Below, in pieces: positions 16,753 through 25,590 of a stretch of DNA of 64,000 bases. Positions within the stretch are counted from its first letter, which is position 1. Each line of letters opens with the position of its first letter. The notes beneath the pieces are model-generated. The model saw only the letters and a program-made list of their open reading frames with translations. It did not search any database and was not told the origin of the DNA. Made by a program: the position numbers and the translations under genes. The DNA comes from Flavobacterium sp. NRK F7 (lineage in GTDB: Bacteria; Bacteroidota; Bacteroidia; Flavobacteriales; Flavobacteriaceae), in assembly GCF_024054195.1 (NCBI RefSeq), contig NZ_JAMXLB010000001.1:3488737-3552736 (forward strand), in the 5' to 3' direction.

Positions 16753-17203
16753 TAAATAAAGAATGTATTACCCAAGCTGGGCCTATTAATAAAAATTGCA
16801 AATCTTTAAAAAAAGAAGGTTTTTTCCCTTCTATTTTATGCCCATAAAACTGTCCTATCCAAGCTATTATAAAAACGCCAACAGAAAACCATAATAAGGA
16901 TACTTCTTTAGCCATCATATAATTACCTATCAAACAAAAAGCAGCAAAAACTGTCATTTTCAAACCCATAGTGAATGACAATCTGTAATAAAAAAGCAAT
17001 ACCAATACTAAAATCACAAATGCCCAATTGGCTAAAAGAGGATGAAACCCTGTAGTAGTCAATAGAGAATCATTAGGAATACAGAACACTAAGCCTACAA
17101 CAGAAAAAAAGATGGCAGGCACACATATATAATGAATTTTTTTGTTTGTCATATTTTGATGACTAATACTATATTCTTCAAACCACTCAGATAACGTTTT
17201 CAT
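16742..17203 (-). CDS. DUF962/Mpo1-like membrane protein
   Basis: A roughly 153-residue protein with the DUF962 pattern of yeast Mpo1 (a 2-hydroxy fatty acid dioxygenase): WFEEYSISHQNMTNKKIHYICVPAIFF near the N-terminus, a second histidine motif WIGQFYGHKIEGKKPSFFKD, and four hydrophobic segments. The histidines SHxNxxNxxxH and GHxxxExxxP are the probable iron ligands. The start at 17203 (MKTLSEWF) is preferred over an ATG four codons upstream. First gene of a two-gene unit with the CsaA-like gene. Enzymatic activity in bacteria is inference. Confidence 0.82.
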   Translation of the reverse strand: MKTLSEWFEEYSISHQNMTNKKIHYICVPAIFFSVVGLVFCIPNDSLLTTTGFHPLLANWAFVILVLVLLFYYRLSFTMGLKMTVFAAFCLIGNYMMAKEVSLLWFSVGVFIIAWIGQFYGHKIEGKKPSFFKDLQFLLIGPAWVIHSLFNGK

Positions 17204-17324
17204 GTTTTTAAGCACTAAAGATTCTACATAAAACTACTTATTTTGTAACTAATTCACAAATTAATACGTATAATAATTAAAGAAGGATGGTATTCTTTCT
17301 AAACTTTTAATTTCAATCTTTATA

Positions 17325-17879
17325 ATGGCACAAACTCCTTCCAATATGTTAGCTTTAGGAACAAAAGCTCCTGATTTTTTATTACCTGCAACTAACTTTA
17401 ACACCAACTTTAATTTTGCCGAATGCAAAGGACATAAAGGCACTGTAGTACTTTTTATTTGTAATCATTGTCCGTTTGTTTTACATGTTATTGATGAAAT
17501 CGTGATGATTGCCAATGACTATCGCGTACAAGGTATTGGTATAGTCGCTATTTCAAGTAACGACATTGTAAAATATCCGCAAGACAGTCCAGAAAAAATG
17601 GCTGATTTTGCGCTAGAAAATAAAATAGACTTTCCTTATTTATTTGACGAAAGTCAAGCCGTTGCCAAAGCATATGATGCCGCTTGCACACCCGATTTTT
17701 ATCTTTTTAATGCTGAAGACCGATTAATTTATAGAGGTCAACTGGATGATTCTCGTCCTGGAAACGGCATCCCAGTTAGTGGAAGCGATTTGAGAAATGC
17801 TATTGACAGCATTATTTACAATAGACATTTAAATGAATTACAAAAACCGAGTATGGGTTGTGGGATTAAGTGGAAATAA
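17325..17879 (+). CDS. thioredoxin-fold peroxiredoxin-like protein
   Basis: A 184-residue AhpC/TSA-Redoxin family protein. After GTKAPDFLLPATN comes KGTVVLFICNHCPFVLHVIDEI, with a CxxC-type CNHC active site, then AISSNDIVKYPQDSPEKM and YRGQLDDSRPGNG. The long form with CNHCPFV is the group often annotated as thioredoxin family protein. No signal peptide, so it is likely a cytoplasmic thiol oxidoreductase. Stands alone on the plus strand. Confidence 0.87.
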   Translation: MAQTPSNMLALGTKAPDFLLPATNFNTNFNFAECKGHKGTVVLFICNHCPFVLHVIDEIVMIANDYRVQGIGIVAISSNDIVKYPQDSPEKMADFALENKIDFPYLFDESQAVAKAYDAACTPDFYLFNAEDRLIYRGQLDDSRPGNGIPVSGSDLRNAIDSIIYNRHLNELQKPSMGCGIKWK

Positions 17880-17928
17880 ATTGTAGCTTTTTATATAAAA
17901 ACGATGAACGTGCGTTTTTAGAATACGT

Positions 17929-17936
17929 ATCTTTGC
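17929..17936 (+). promoter_or_regulatory. Bacteroidota -7 promoter element
   Basis: TATCTTTG, a full match to TAnnTTTG, lies 33 bp before the cation transporter start at 17970. Confidence 0.55.
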
Positions 17937-17969
17937 TACAACACTTATTAAACCACGAAATATTTAAAA

Positions 17970-18839
17970 ATGACGAATCAAGAAACTGCCATTAAAGCTA
18001 CCTATTTTAGTATCTTAGGCAATATCGGATTAGCAACTATAAAAGGATTAGCTGGATTTTTTGGAAATTCATATGCACTTATTGCTGATGCTATTGAATC
18101 TACAGCCGATATTTTTTCATCATTTTTAGTCTTGTTTGGAATAAAATATGCTAATAGACCCGCAGATAAAAACCATCCTTATGGACATGGAAGAGCCGAG
18201 CCATTAATTACTTTTATCGTGGTGGGCTTTTTAATTACTTCTGCAACTATAATCGCTTACGAGAGCATTCAAAATATTGGCACACCGCATCAATTACCAA
18301 AATCTTGGACTTTACTTGTACTCGCTATTATTATTATTTGGAAGGAATATTCGTTTCAAAAAGTAATGAAAAAAGCGATTCAAACCAATAGTTCTTCCCT
18401 AAAAGCAGATGCTTGGCATCATCGTAGCGACGCCGTTACTTCAATTGCTGCCTTTTTAGGAATTTCTATTGCTTTATTTTTTGGAAAAGGGTACGAATCT
18501 GCTGATGATTGGGCTGCATTACTTGCTTCATTTTTCATATTATACAACAGTTATTTAATTTTCAGACCTGCTTTGGGAGAAATTATGGACGAACATCGCT
18601 ATCAGGATTTGGAACAAAACATAAGAACTATTTCTTTAAAAGTGGACGGTATTTTAGGAACTGAAAAATGTTTTATAAGAAAAGCAGGAATGAAGTACCA
18701 TGTCGATTTACATGCTATAGTAGATGCAAACATCACCGTTAAAGAAGGGCATGATTTAGCACATCAATTGAAAGATGTTTTAAGAAATGAAATTTTTGAA
18801 TTGGGTCATGTATTAATTCATGTGGAACCTAATGAATAA
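17970..18839 (+). CDS. cation diffusion facilitator transporter
   Basis: A 289-residue CDF-family divalent-cation/proton antiporter of the inner membrane. Six hydrophobic segments occupy about 12-205. The metal site is seen as ALIADAIESTAD (helix 2) and KADAWHHRSDA (HxxxD in helix 5), with HPYGHGRAEP at the helix 2-3 loop. A C-terminal cytoplasmic ferredoxin-like domain ends GHVLIHVEPNE. Zn, Fe, Mn or Cd as substrate cannot be told apart; the HxxxD pair fits zinc. It has its own promoter element. Confidence 0.92.
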   Translation: MTNQETAIKATYFSILGNIGLATIKGLAGFFGNSYALIADAIESTADIFSSFLVLFGIKYANRPADKNHPYGHGRAEPLITFIVVGFLITSATIIAYESIQNIGTPHQLPKSWTLLVLAIIIIWKEYSFQKVMKKAIQTNSSSLKADAWHHRSDAVTSIAAFLGISIALFFGKGYESADDWAALLASFFILYNSYLIFRPALGEIMDEHRYQDLEQNIRTISLKVDGILGTEKCFIRKAGMKYHVDLHAIVDANITVKEGHDLAHQLKDVLRNEIFELGHVLIHVEPNE

Positions 18840-18860
18840 GAAATAAAATTTTTCTTATTT
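18835..18860. terminator. bidirectional terminator
   Basis: AATAAGAAA/TTTCTTATT, a 9-bp stem with a 7-nt loop at the convergence of the CDF gene (+) and the gene at 18855-19352 (-). Confidence 0.6.
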
Positions 18861-19352
18861 TTCTAAGATAACTTCTACTGGATTATTTGTTCTTTTACCA
18901 AACATCTTCGCTTTCTCATTTTCAGATGAACACAATACATACAAGTTAAAACTTTGCAAGGGAATAATTTGTGTTTTATAAAGTCCTTTTTGATCTTCTA
19001 TTTTAATACTAAACTCATCAGCAGGAAAGGTATTGGTAACTGAAATAAAATAAGTATCCTTTGCATAAGGAAAAAAATAGCGTTCTTTTTCACCTTCTTT
19101 ACTCACTAAGTAGTTTTGACTAAAAACCAAAGGTTCATTCCCTTTGTTCCAACTGTACATATTATTTACATTAATAACTTCTTTCCCACTTCCCGTTACT
19201 ATTGTAATTTTTAAGCCTTTAGGATTATCGATTACTCCATTTTCATGAGCATTAACTACAATGTACGATGTGAAATCATATCCACAATGCTGAATTTGAC
19301 AAATAGCAAAAAAAGAAAAAAAGAAAAAGAGAAAAGAAAAATGCGATTTCAT
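18855..19352 (-). CDS. secreted hypothetical protein
   Basis: A 165-residue protein with a signal peptide (MKSHFSFLFFFFSFFAICQI). The mature part is beta-rich with two early cysteines and an Ig-like rhythm (GLKITIVTGSGKEVINVNN, DTYFISVTNTF, FNLYVLCSS). I do not recognise the family. It lies 57 bp downstream of the cytochrome-like gene on the same strand but beyond a terminator, so it probably has its own promoter in the short spacer. Confidence 0.65.
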   Translation of the reverse strand: MKSHFSFLFFFFSFFAICQIQHCGYDFTSYIVVNAHENGVIDNPKGLKITIVTGSGKEVINVNNMYSWNKGNEPLVFSQNYLVSKEGEKERYFFPYAKDTYFISVTNTFPADEFSIKIEDQKGLYKTQIIPLQSFNLYVLCSSENEKAKMFGKRTNNPVEVILEK

Positions 19353-19363
19353 ATTAAAAAAAC

Positions 19364-19399
19364 GGCTCGTTATTTACTTAAAAAAGCAAAAAACGAGCC
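19364..19399 (-). terminator. terminator after the cytochrome c gene
   Basis: GGCTCGTT/AACGAGCC with a 20-nt A/T-rich loop. Read on the minus strand it is followed by seven T residues. Confidence 0.65.
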
Positions 19400-19409
19400 A
19401 AAAGATTAT

Positions 19410-19709
19410 TTATTTATTCATTACCAAATAATTAAAGACTAAGTCACGTTGCTCATCAGTAATTCTCGCTTTTTTTTGCATTCTTAACACAATAGGTTCC
19501 CATTGCTCTTTTGAAAACTTATCTGCACTGAATAAAGCATGACACTTTCCACAATTATTTTCATATAACATTTTCCCTTCTGCTTGTTCTGAAGAAAGAA
19601 CAACCTGTTTCTTTTCCAACACTTCAGTAGTTTCAATTGTTTTTTTACTTGACGAGCAACCCATTAAAAGTAACCCCAAAATAAGTCCTGTACCTACTTT
19701 TATTTTCAT
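19410..19709 (-). CDS. small monohaem cytochrome c lipoprotein
   Basis: A 99-residue protein with a lipoprotein signal (GLILGLLLMGCSS) and one haem-binding motif CGKCH near residue 54. A downstream methionine in VLRMQKKARIT could be the sixth ligand. It has the minimal class I cytochrome c fold, so it is probably a periplasmic electron carrier anchored to a membrane. No oxidase or reductase gene lies next to it, so its partner is unknown. Confidence 0.82.
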   Translation of the reverse strand: MKIKVGTGLILGLLLMGCSSSKKTIETTEVLEKKQVVLSSEQAEGKMLYENNCGKCHALFSADKFSKEQWEPIVLRMQKKARITDEQRDLVFNYLVMNK

Positions 19710-19805
19710 AATCTAAATTAGTATTTGGGTAAAAATACAAAAATGAAGAAAATATAAAATCTATTCTGAAAAAATTTTCAAAACATCGAATTAATAAATA
19801 AAAAT

Positions 19806-20666
19806 CTATTCGTTTATAAAATGATTATCCAAAAAATCAAACACTATATCAAAATGTTTCAAAGGCTCTGTATGACCACCAGAAATAGCTATATGATTAT
19901 AATATTTTTTATAATTATTTTCTCTTAATCTCTTTACGACCAACTCGCTCATTTTCATAGAAGGCCATTCTTCATCTTGAGTTGCGGATAGCAATAAAAC
20001 GGAGGCATTCATTTTTTCAACAGGAATTACCGCTTTTTTAACAGATTCCTCTTCAAGTAACATCAATTGAAAAGCACCTAATCGATCTCCTTTTAACAAA
20101 TAAGGTATAATTGCATACGAAGGCAAAATAAATGGAACTTCTGTATCATTGTAAGTCCAAGAAGAAGTATTATTCATTACAGTTAACGCAGGAAAAGTAA
20201 CATTACTAGCCACAATAGCTACTACTGCATCAATATCTGAATACAAACTTGCTAAATTAAGTACTAATTCACCTCCTTTTGACCCTCCAATAATTGCAAT
20301 TTTGGAAGCGTCAATTTGTGCGTGTTTTGCAGCATTAATAATAGCGTCATGAATGGCATTCAAAGAAATTCGATCCAAATTTGAAGCAGTTGTTTTACCT
20401 CCAAAATATTCAACGGCTAAAAAAGCATATCCTCTTTTTAAAAATTCATCCCTTGTTGGTTTCCAATAATTACTTTCCCATGGATTACCTCCTTCTGAAC
20501 CTCCAAAACCCACTATTAAAGGTTGGTTTTCAGATTTACCCACATATAATGTACATCTTATTTTTCCATGATTTTTATCTAATGGTGGTCTGTAATATTC
20601 TAAAAAAATATAAATCCCTAACATAAGTAACAAAAGCATTGCTGCTATTTTTAAAAGTTTTTTCAT
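19806..20666 (-). CDS. alpha/beta hydrolase, BAAT/acyl-CoA thioesterase C-terminal type
   Basis: A 286-residue hydrolase with one N-terminal membrane anchor or signal (ILKIAAMLLLLMLGIYIFLEYY type). The nucleophile motif is GGSKGGE near 127-133, an oxyanion GGSEGGNPWE lies near 54-63, and the last His is in ISGGHTEPLKHFD. The GGSKGG elbow is typical of the BAAT C-terminal family (bile acid-CoA:amino acid N-acyltransferase/thioesterases) and dienelactone-like esterases. Faces the periplasm by topology. It lies upstream of no gene in its operon and follows the Crp-like gene after 70 bp on the same strand. Confidence 0.8.
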   Translation of the reverse strand: MKKLLKIAAMLLLLMLGIYIFLEYYRPPLDKNHGKIRCTLYVGKSENQPLIVGFGGSEGGNPWESNYWKPTRDEFLKRGYAFLAVEYFGGKTTASNLDRISLNAIHDAIINAAKHAQIDASKIAIIGGSKGGELVLNLASLYSDIDAVVAIVASNVTFPALTVMNNTSSWTYNDTEVPFILPSYAIIPYLLKGDRLGAFQLMLLEEESVKKAVIPVEKMNASVLLLSATQDEEWPSMKMSELVVKRLRENNYKKYYNHIAISGGHTEPLKHFDIVFDFLDNHFINE

Positions 20667-20736
20667 TTTTGATTCATTTTATTTACATCAAAGAAAACCT
20701 TAAAAAACAACAAAAAATTTGACTTATATCAAAAAA

Positions 20737-21309
20737 TCATCTTCTAATTCTACTGAGTGTTTCTTGAGTTATTCCTAAATAGGAAGCAACCATTCCAAGA
20801 GGAATTCTATGGTAAATATCTTTATAGACTTCACAAAAATGTTCGTATTTTTCTTTTGCAGTGGTAAATCTCAAAACTGTTATACGTTCTAATAAATGTC
20901 CAAATATGGTTCCCATAGAAAGTCTCGCATATCGTTCCATCTCTGGAAAATGGTCAAACAAATATCCCAAATCATTTATATCTAAACAAAACGCCTGTAT
21001 ATCTTCAATAGCATCTATAGCATAAATATCTACTTGCTTTAGCATAAAGCTTTTAGGAGAATTTACCCATTCGTTTTCACTGCAAAAAAACTCCGTAATT
21101 TCTTTTCCCTCTTTTAGAAAAAAACTTCTTACAATTCCTTTTTGTATAAAATAACTTTTGGTACATACTTTATTACTTTCATGTAAGAGTTCCCCTTTTT
21201 TAAATTCTTGATATTCTATTCTGTTGAACAATTCTTTTTTTAAAGATTCGCTAACAGGAATAAACTTTTCAAAATGATGATACAAAATAGATTCTTTCTG
21301 AGTTTCCAT
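20737..21309 (-). CDS. Crp/Fnr-family transcription regulator
   Basis: A 190-residue regulator with an N-terminal cyclic-nucleotide-binding fold (FKKGELLHESNKVCTKSYFIQKGIVRSFFLKEGKEITEFFCSE) and a C-terminal winged helix (GMVASYLGITQETLSRIRR). The cAMP-contact residues of E. coli Crp are not conserved, as is usual for these Bacteroidota proteins, so the ligand is unknown. It could control the alpha/beta hydrolase gene 70 bp downstream on the same strand. Confidence 0.85.
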   Translation of the reverse strand: METQKESILYHHFEKFIPVSESLKKELFNRIEYQEFKKGELLHESNKVCTKSYFIQKGIVRSFFLKEGKEITEFFCSENEWVNSPKSFMLKQVDIYAIDAIEDIQAFCLDINDLGYLFDHFPEMERYARLSMGTIFGHLLERITVLRFTTAKEKYEHFCEVYKDIYHRIPLGMVASYLGITQETLSRIRR

Positions 21310-21323
21310 ATTCCTTTAATTAA

Positions 21324-21351
21324 AAAATCCCGAAAAATATTCCGGGATTTT
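21324..21351 (-). terminator. terminator after the peptidyl-prolyl isomerase gene
   Basis: AAAATCCCG/CGGGATTTT stem with a 10-nt loop, with an A run on the left that becomes a T run on the minus strand. Confidence 0.75.
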
Positions 21352-21391
21352 AGTATAATTTATTTCAATAAATATTTTTTAAAATTAAGGA

Positions 21392-22324
21392 TTATCTTAC
21401 ATCCATTAATTCTACATCAAATACTAAAGTAGCATCAGGTGGGATAACCCCTCCAGCACCTCTCGATCCATACCCTAAATAAGAAGGAATTACAAATCGA
21501 GCTTTATCACCAACTTGTAACAATGCAATTCCTTCATCCCAACCTTCAATAACTTGACCAACGCCTAATTGAAAATCGATAGGTTGCTTTCTTTTGTAAG
21601 AAGAATCAAAAACTTGTCCATTATCTAAAGCTCCTTGATAGTGTACTGAAACTTTTTTACCTTTTTCAGCTTGTTTTCCATTACCTTTTTGAATAATTTG
21701 ATAACGTAAACCACTTTCCGTTTTTTGAAAACCAGCAGCTAATTTCTCTAATGCTTCTTCCGCTAGTCTTTTTTGTTCTGCTAATCTTTTCTCTCGAGAA
21801 CCTTCAAATGTTCTAAAAGCTTCAATTGCATTCCAGTTTTTAGCTTCTTCACCTACTCTAATTATTTCTACAGATTCCATTACATCACCTTGAGCAATAG
21901 CATCCACTACATCTTGTCCTTCTACCACATGACCAAAAACAGAGTGTTTTCCATCTAACCATGGTGTTGGCACATGTGTGATAAAAAATTGAGAACCATT
22001 AGTTCCTGGTCCAGCATTTGCCATAGACAAAACTCCTGGTTTGTCATGTTTTAATTCGGGATGAAATTCATCATCAAATTTATATCCTCCATCTCCAGTA
22101 CCAGTTCCTAAAGGACAACCACCTTGAATCATAAAATCTGTAATAACACGGTGAAATTTTAATCCGTTATAATATGGTGTTCCCATTGCTTTTGCTTTGT
22201 TATCTAACTGACCTTCAGCCAATCCTACAAAGTTCCCAACAGTTCCTGGTGTTTTATCATGTGTTAATTTTACTAATATACTACCTTTAGGAGTAGTAAA
22301 TTTTGCATAAATTCCGTCTTGCAT
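21392..22324 (-). CDS. cyclophilin-FKBP fusion peptidyl-prolyl isomerase
   Basis: A 310-residue protein joining two unrelated proline isomerases. The N-terminal cyclophilin domain (about 1-165) has [15 protein letters not shown] and [24 protein letters not shown] charged helical linker (about 170-200) leads to an FKBP domain (about 205-308) with [31 protein letters not shown]. No signal peptide is visible, so it is probably cytoplasmic, helping folding. This double-domain form occurs in flavobacteria. The promoter is probably the minus-strand TAAATTTG at 22351-22358. Confidence 0.93.
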   Translation of the reverse strand: MQDGIYAKFTTPKGSILVKLTHDKTPGTVGNFVGLAEGQLDNKAKAMGTPYYNGLKFHRVITDFMIQGGCPLGTGTGDGGYKFDDEFHPELKHDKPGVLSMANAGPGTNGSQFFITHVPTPWLDGKHSVFGHVVEGQDVVDAIAQGDVMESVEIIRVGEEAKNWNAIEAFRTFEGSREKRLAEQKRLAEEALEKLAAGFQKTESGLRYQIIQKGNGKQAEKGKKVSVHYQGALDNGQVFDSSYKRKQPIDFQLGVGQVIEGWDEGIALLQVGDKARFVIPSYLGYGSRGAGGVIPPDATLVFDVELMDVR

Positions 22325-22350
22325 TTCGTGTTTATTTAAATTTTAAGCTA

Positions 22351-22358
22351 CAAATTTA
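22351..22358 (-). promoter_or_regulatory. Bacteroidota -7 promoter element
   Basis: Reads TAAATTTG on the minus strand, 27 bp before the isomerase start. Confidence 0.5.
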
Positions 22359-22441
22359 CTAATATTATATCTAAAAGATTTATAAATAAACAATAAAATG
22401 TCTTCTCCTTTATCTAATTTTACAGCTCTAATTTATTGCAA

Positions 22442-22900
22442 ATGAAACCGCTTATCATTACCTATCAACCCGAGTATAAAAATCACTTTATCAATTTAAA
22501 CAAAGCTTGGTTAGAAGAATTTTTTGTTGTAGAACCACATGATAATGAGGTCTTTGATAATATTGAAAGTTATATTTTAGAGCCTGGCGGAATGATTTTC
22601 TTTTGTTTGATTAACAATGAAGTAGCAGGAACAGTTGCCATGCAAAAAGTCAACACCACCACTTATGAATTAGCCAAATTGGCAGTAGCAAAAAAATTCC
22701 AAGGTCTTAAATTAAGTAACTTATTAATGGATAGTTGCATTGCTTTTGCTAAAGCAAAGAATGTGGAAACAATTATGCTTTTATCTAATCGAAAGTTACA
22801 AAATGCATTACATTTATATGAAAAATATGGATTTATTGAAGTTCCCATGAAAGAAAACGATTACACTAGAGCAGACATTCAAATGGAACTAAAGTTATAA
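22442..22900 (+). CDS. GNAT-family N-acetyltransferase
   Basis: A roughly 152-residue GNAT acyltransferase using acetyl-CoA. The central strand and acetyl-CoA loop are visible in YELAKLAVAKKFQGLKLSNLLMDSCIAFAK (motif A, a variant of Q/RxxGxG/A), followed by NRKLQNALHLYEKYGFIEVP (motif B). The ATG at 22442 is preferred to an in-frame TTG at 22436. Substrate unknown. Monocistronic by context. Confidence 0.85.
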   Translation: MKPLIITYQPEYKNHFINLNKAWLEEFFVVEPHDNEVFDNIESYILEPGGMIFFCLINNEVAGTVAMQKVNTTTYELAKLAVAKKFQGLKLSNLLMDSCIAFAKAKNVETIMLLSNRKLQNALHLYEKYGFIEVPMKENDYTRADIQMELKL

Positions 22901-22984
22901 TTCAACATTATAAATCTCCGTTTATTCAAATTAAATTTACCTAAATTTCATACAAAATTGGTAAAATCTTAGCTTACAAACCCC

Positions 22985-22992
22985 TAATTTTG
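22985..22992 (+). promoter_or_regulatory. Bacteroidota -7 promoter element
   Basis: TAATTTTG, 23 bp before the SDR start at 23016. Confidence 0.5.
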
Positions 22993-23015
22993 TTATCCAA
23001 TTAAAACAAATAAAC

Positions 23016-23735
23016 ATGGCGCATTTAAAAGGTAAAAAAGCGATTATTACTGGAGGAAGCAGAGGTTTAGGCAAGGCAACTGCAATTGCTTTTGCAAAAG
23101 AAGGAATAGACGTTGCCATTACCGGAAGAAACGAAAAAAGATTACAAGAAACCGTTGAGGAATTACAACAATTTGGTGTAAAAGCTAGTTATGCTGTTTT
23201 TGACGTAGGTAACTATGACGAAGTAAAAAACGGTATTAAAAGAATCATTGCCACCATAGGTGCAGTAGATATCTTGGTTAATAATGCTGGTATGGCTGCA
23301 TTTGGATCTTTTAATGACATGGAAGTCAAACAATGGGAAGAAATTATCCAAACCAATGTCTTAGGCATGTATTATGTAACCAAAGAAGTACTTCCCTTTT
23401 TAATAGAAAAAAATGAAGGTGATATTATTAACGTTTCTTCAACTGCAGGTTTAAATGGAAGTCCAAATACTTCTGCTTATTCTGCATCCAAATTTGCAGT
23501 AATAGGACTGTCAGAATCCTTAATGAAAGAAGTTCGTAAAAACAATATCAGAGTTTGCACTTTAACACCAAGCACAATCGTTTCCGATATGTCAATTGAC
23601 TTAGGTATTGCAAGTAATGATACTCCAGATTCTGTGTTACAACCAGAGGATTTTGCAGCATTAATTGTTGCAGGATTAAAATTACCCAGAAGAGCCATGT
23701 TGAAAGGAGCCTCACTTTGGTCTACAAACCCTTAA
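23016..23735 (+). CDS. short-chain dehydrogenase/reductase (FabG-like)
   Basis: A 239-residue classical SDR. The NAD(P) motif is TGGSRGLGKATA, followed by NNAGMAAFG, the catalytic Ser in NVSSTAG and Tyr-Lys in SAYSASKFAVIG. It resembles 3-oxoacyl-ACP reductase FabG, and such genes are often named so, but it is not next to fatty-acid genes here, so its substrate is open. It has its own promoter and terminator. Confidence 0.88.
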   Translation: MAHLKGKKAIITGGSRGLGKATAIAFAKEGIDVAITGRNEKRLQETVEELQQFGVKASYAVFDVGNYDEVKNGIKRIIATIGAVDILVNNAGMAAFGSFNDMEVKQWEEIIQTNVLGMYYVTKEVLPFLIEKNEGDIINVSSTAGLNGSPNTSAYSASKFAVIGLSESLMKEVRKNNIRVCTLTPSTIVSDMSIDLGIASNDTPDSVLQPEDFAALIVAGLKLPRRAMLKGASLWSTNP

Positions 23736-23747
23736 TGATTATAATTT

Positions 23748-23789
23748 AAAAAAGCATAATGGAGGTAAAAATCTATTATGCTTTTTTTT
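23748..23789 (+). terminator. terminator after the SDR gene
   Basis: AAAAAAGCATAAT pairs with ATTATGCTTTTTT across a 14-nt loop and is followed by further T residues. Confidence 0.75.
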
Positions 23790-23858
23790 GCATCTAGTAG
23801 CAGTAAAAATAAATTATTCAATTTTTATAATAATTTATCGTAAAACAATAATTATTTA

Positions 23859-23883
23859 TATATTTGCAATGATAATATATTTG
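23859..23883 (+). promoter_or_regulatory. two overlapping-range -7 elements before the DUF2975 gene
   Basis: TATATTTG occurs at 23859-23866 and again at 23876-23883. The first leaves a 22-bp leader before the ATG at 23888; the second is too close to be used for this start. Confidence 0.4.
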
Positions 23884-23887
23884 TTTT

Positions 23888-24403
23888 ATGAAGACAACCA
23901 GAATCATTTCAACCCTATTATTTTATTTTGTAAGAATAATTGCGTTCTTATATGGTCTAACTACAGTTTATGTAGCCATAGTAACAATTTTTAAAACTAA
24001 TGCGCTGAGAGTACTAGAACATAATCGTTTTGCGGTGTGTTATCCTTTCACAGATAAAAATTTTATCTTGGGTAGTGCCTATACTTTTCATTACATCACA
24101 GAAATGTTAGTTACTTTGGCTTTTTATAGTTTGTTTTTCTTTGGTTTGAGTAATGTATTTCAAACGTTTAAACAAACGAAATTATTTACCGCTCGTGGGG
24201 TATTTCATTTAAAAATTTTTTACATAACAAATCTACTTATGGCACCCATTATTTTTAGTTGCATTAGTATTAATCCCACAGAAGATTTTCCCTATTTCGC
24301 AATGATTGTCGGACACGCAATTATTGGTATATTCGCATTCTTTATAGCAGCTATATTTCAACAAGGGTTACATTTACAAACCGATCAAGACTTAATCATT
24401 TAA
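23888..24403 (+). CDS. DUF2975 membrane protein
   Basis: A 171-residue integral membrane protein with four hydrophobic segments (about 10-32, 63-88, 108-130, 137-160), the pattern of DUF2975. These proteins are nearly always encoded directly before a tiny Cro/C1-type HTH regulator, as here (2 bp spacing). The pair is probably a regulator with a membrane partner; what it senses is not known. Confidence 0.82.
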   Translation: MKTTRIISTLLFYFVRIIAFLYGLTTVYVAIVTIFKTNALRVLEHNRFAVCYPFTDKNFILGSAYTFHYITEMLVTLAFYSLFFFGLSNVFQTFKQTKLFTARGVFHLKIFYITNLLMAPIIFSCISINPTEDFPYFAMIVGHAIIGIFAFFIAAIFQQGLHLQTDQDLII

Positions 24404-24405
24404 AT

Positions 24406-24612
24406 ATGCCAATTATTGTTAACATAGATGTTATGCTTGCCAAACGTAAAATGCAAAGTAAAGAATTGGCTGAAAAGTTAGGTATAACTCAAGCCAATTT
24501 ATCCATACTAAAAACAGGTAAAGCCAAAGGTATTCGTTTCGAAACTTTAGAAGCAATTTGTGACGCTTTAGAATGTCAACCAGGTGACATTCTAGAATAC
24601 GTTACGGAATAA
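24406..24612 (+). CDS. Cro/C1-type HTH regulator (YozG-like)
   Basis: A 68-residue single-domain helix-turn-helix protein: MLAKRKMQSKELAEKLGITQANLSILKTGKAKGIRFETLEAICDAL, ending CQPGDILEY. It is the YozG type that travels with DUF2975 proteins, and its start is 2 bp after the DUF2975 stop, so translation is coupled. It may regulate its own operon or the ABC genes that begin 100 bp downstream. Confidence 0.87.
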   Translation: MPIIVNIDVMLAKRKMQSKELAEKLGITQANLSILKTGKAKGIRFETLEAICDALECQPGDILEYVTE

Positions 24613-24711
24613 CATCTTTTCAAATACTACTCTTTTTTTCAGCTAAAATATAGTTGAGAGCAAGTCTATTGTCTAAAAACAAAAATAATAATCATCAAAA
24701 TCAATCTCAAA

Positions 24712-25584
24712 ATGAACAGTTTAACAATTAAAAATCTCCAAAAGACGTATAAAAATGGAGTCGTAGCCATAAATGATATTTCGCTAGAAATTAAAAATGG
24801 CATGTTTGGTCTTTTAGGGCCCAATGGTGCTGGAAAATCATCTTTAATGAAAACCATTGCTGGTTTACAGCAACCGGATAGCGGTACAATATTCTTTAAT
24901 GGAATAGAGTGCATTAAAAACCCTCTTTTTATAAAAAAACAACTTGGCTTTTTACCTCAAGATTTTGGTGTATACCCAAAAATTTCGGCTTATAATTTAC
25001 TAACTCACATTGCCATACTTAAAGGTATTACCAACACAAAAGAGCGTAAAGAACAAGTTGATTTCTTATTGGAAAAAGTAAATCTACAGCAACATAGTAA
25101 TAAAGAAGTACATACTTTTTCTGGTGGTATGCGACAACGCTTTGGTATTGCGCAAGCGTTATTAGGTAATCCACAATTAGTTATAGTAGACGAACCCACA
25201 GCAGGTTTAGATCCTGAAGAAAGAAACCGGTTTAATAACCTACTTAATGAAATAAGCGAAGACATCATTATTATTCTTTCTACTCATTTGGTCGAAGATG
25301 TAAAAAATCTATGCAAAGAAATGGCCATCATTCACAACGGAACACTTTTAGTAAAAGGAAAACCAACTGATTTTATTGACGAACTTACTGGAAAACTTTG
25401 GCAAAAAACCATAGACAAAAAACAACTTATACAGTATGAAAAAGAATACAATGTTGTCCTAACTCAATTAAATATGGGAACCGTAACGATTCATGTACAA
25501 TCGGACGCACAACCAGACACTTCTTTTAGACCCATACTCCCTAACCTTGAAGATGTATATTTCTCTATTCTTAACCAAAAATAA
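24712..25584 (+). CDS. ABC transporter ATP-binding protein
   Basis: A 290-residue ABC ATPase of the ABC-2 exporter group: Walker A GPNGAGKSS near 40-48, Q-loop LGFLPQDFGVYP, signature FSGGMRQR, Walker B LVIVDEPTAGLDPEER and the H-loop LSTHLVEDV. A C-terminal extension of about 70 residues is common in this group. It is followed after 6 bp by the permease-M1 peptidase fusion, with which it must form a complex. Substrate unknown. Confidence 0.92.
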   Translation: MNSLTIKNLQKTYKNGVVAINDISLEIKNGMFGLLGPNGAGKSSLMKTIAGLQQPDSGTIFFNGIECIKNPLFIKKQLGFLPQDFGVYPKISAYNLLTHIAILKGITNTKERKEQVDFLLEKVNLQQHSNKEVHTFSGGMRQRFGIAQALLGNPQLVIVDEPTAGLDPEERNRFNNLLNEISEDIIIILSTHLVEDVKNLCKEMAIIHNGTLLVKGKPTDFIDELTGKLWQKTIDKKQLIQYEKEYNVVLTQLNMGTVTIHVQSDAQPDTSFRPILPNLEDVYFSILNQK

Positions 25585-25590
25585 ACGACC

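Noticed and set aside
23788..23994. Plus-strand 68-residue open frame before DUF2975
   Set aside because: It overlaps the promoter elements and the start of DUF2975 in another frame and has no recognisable motif.
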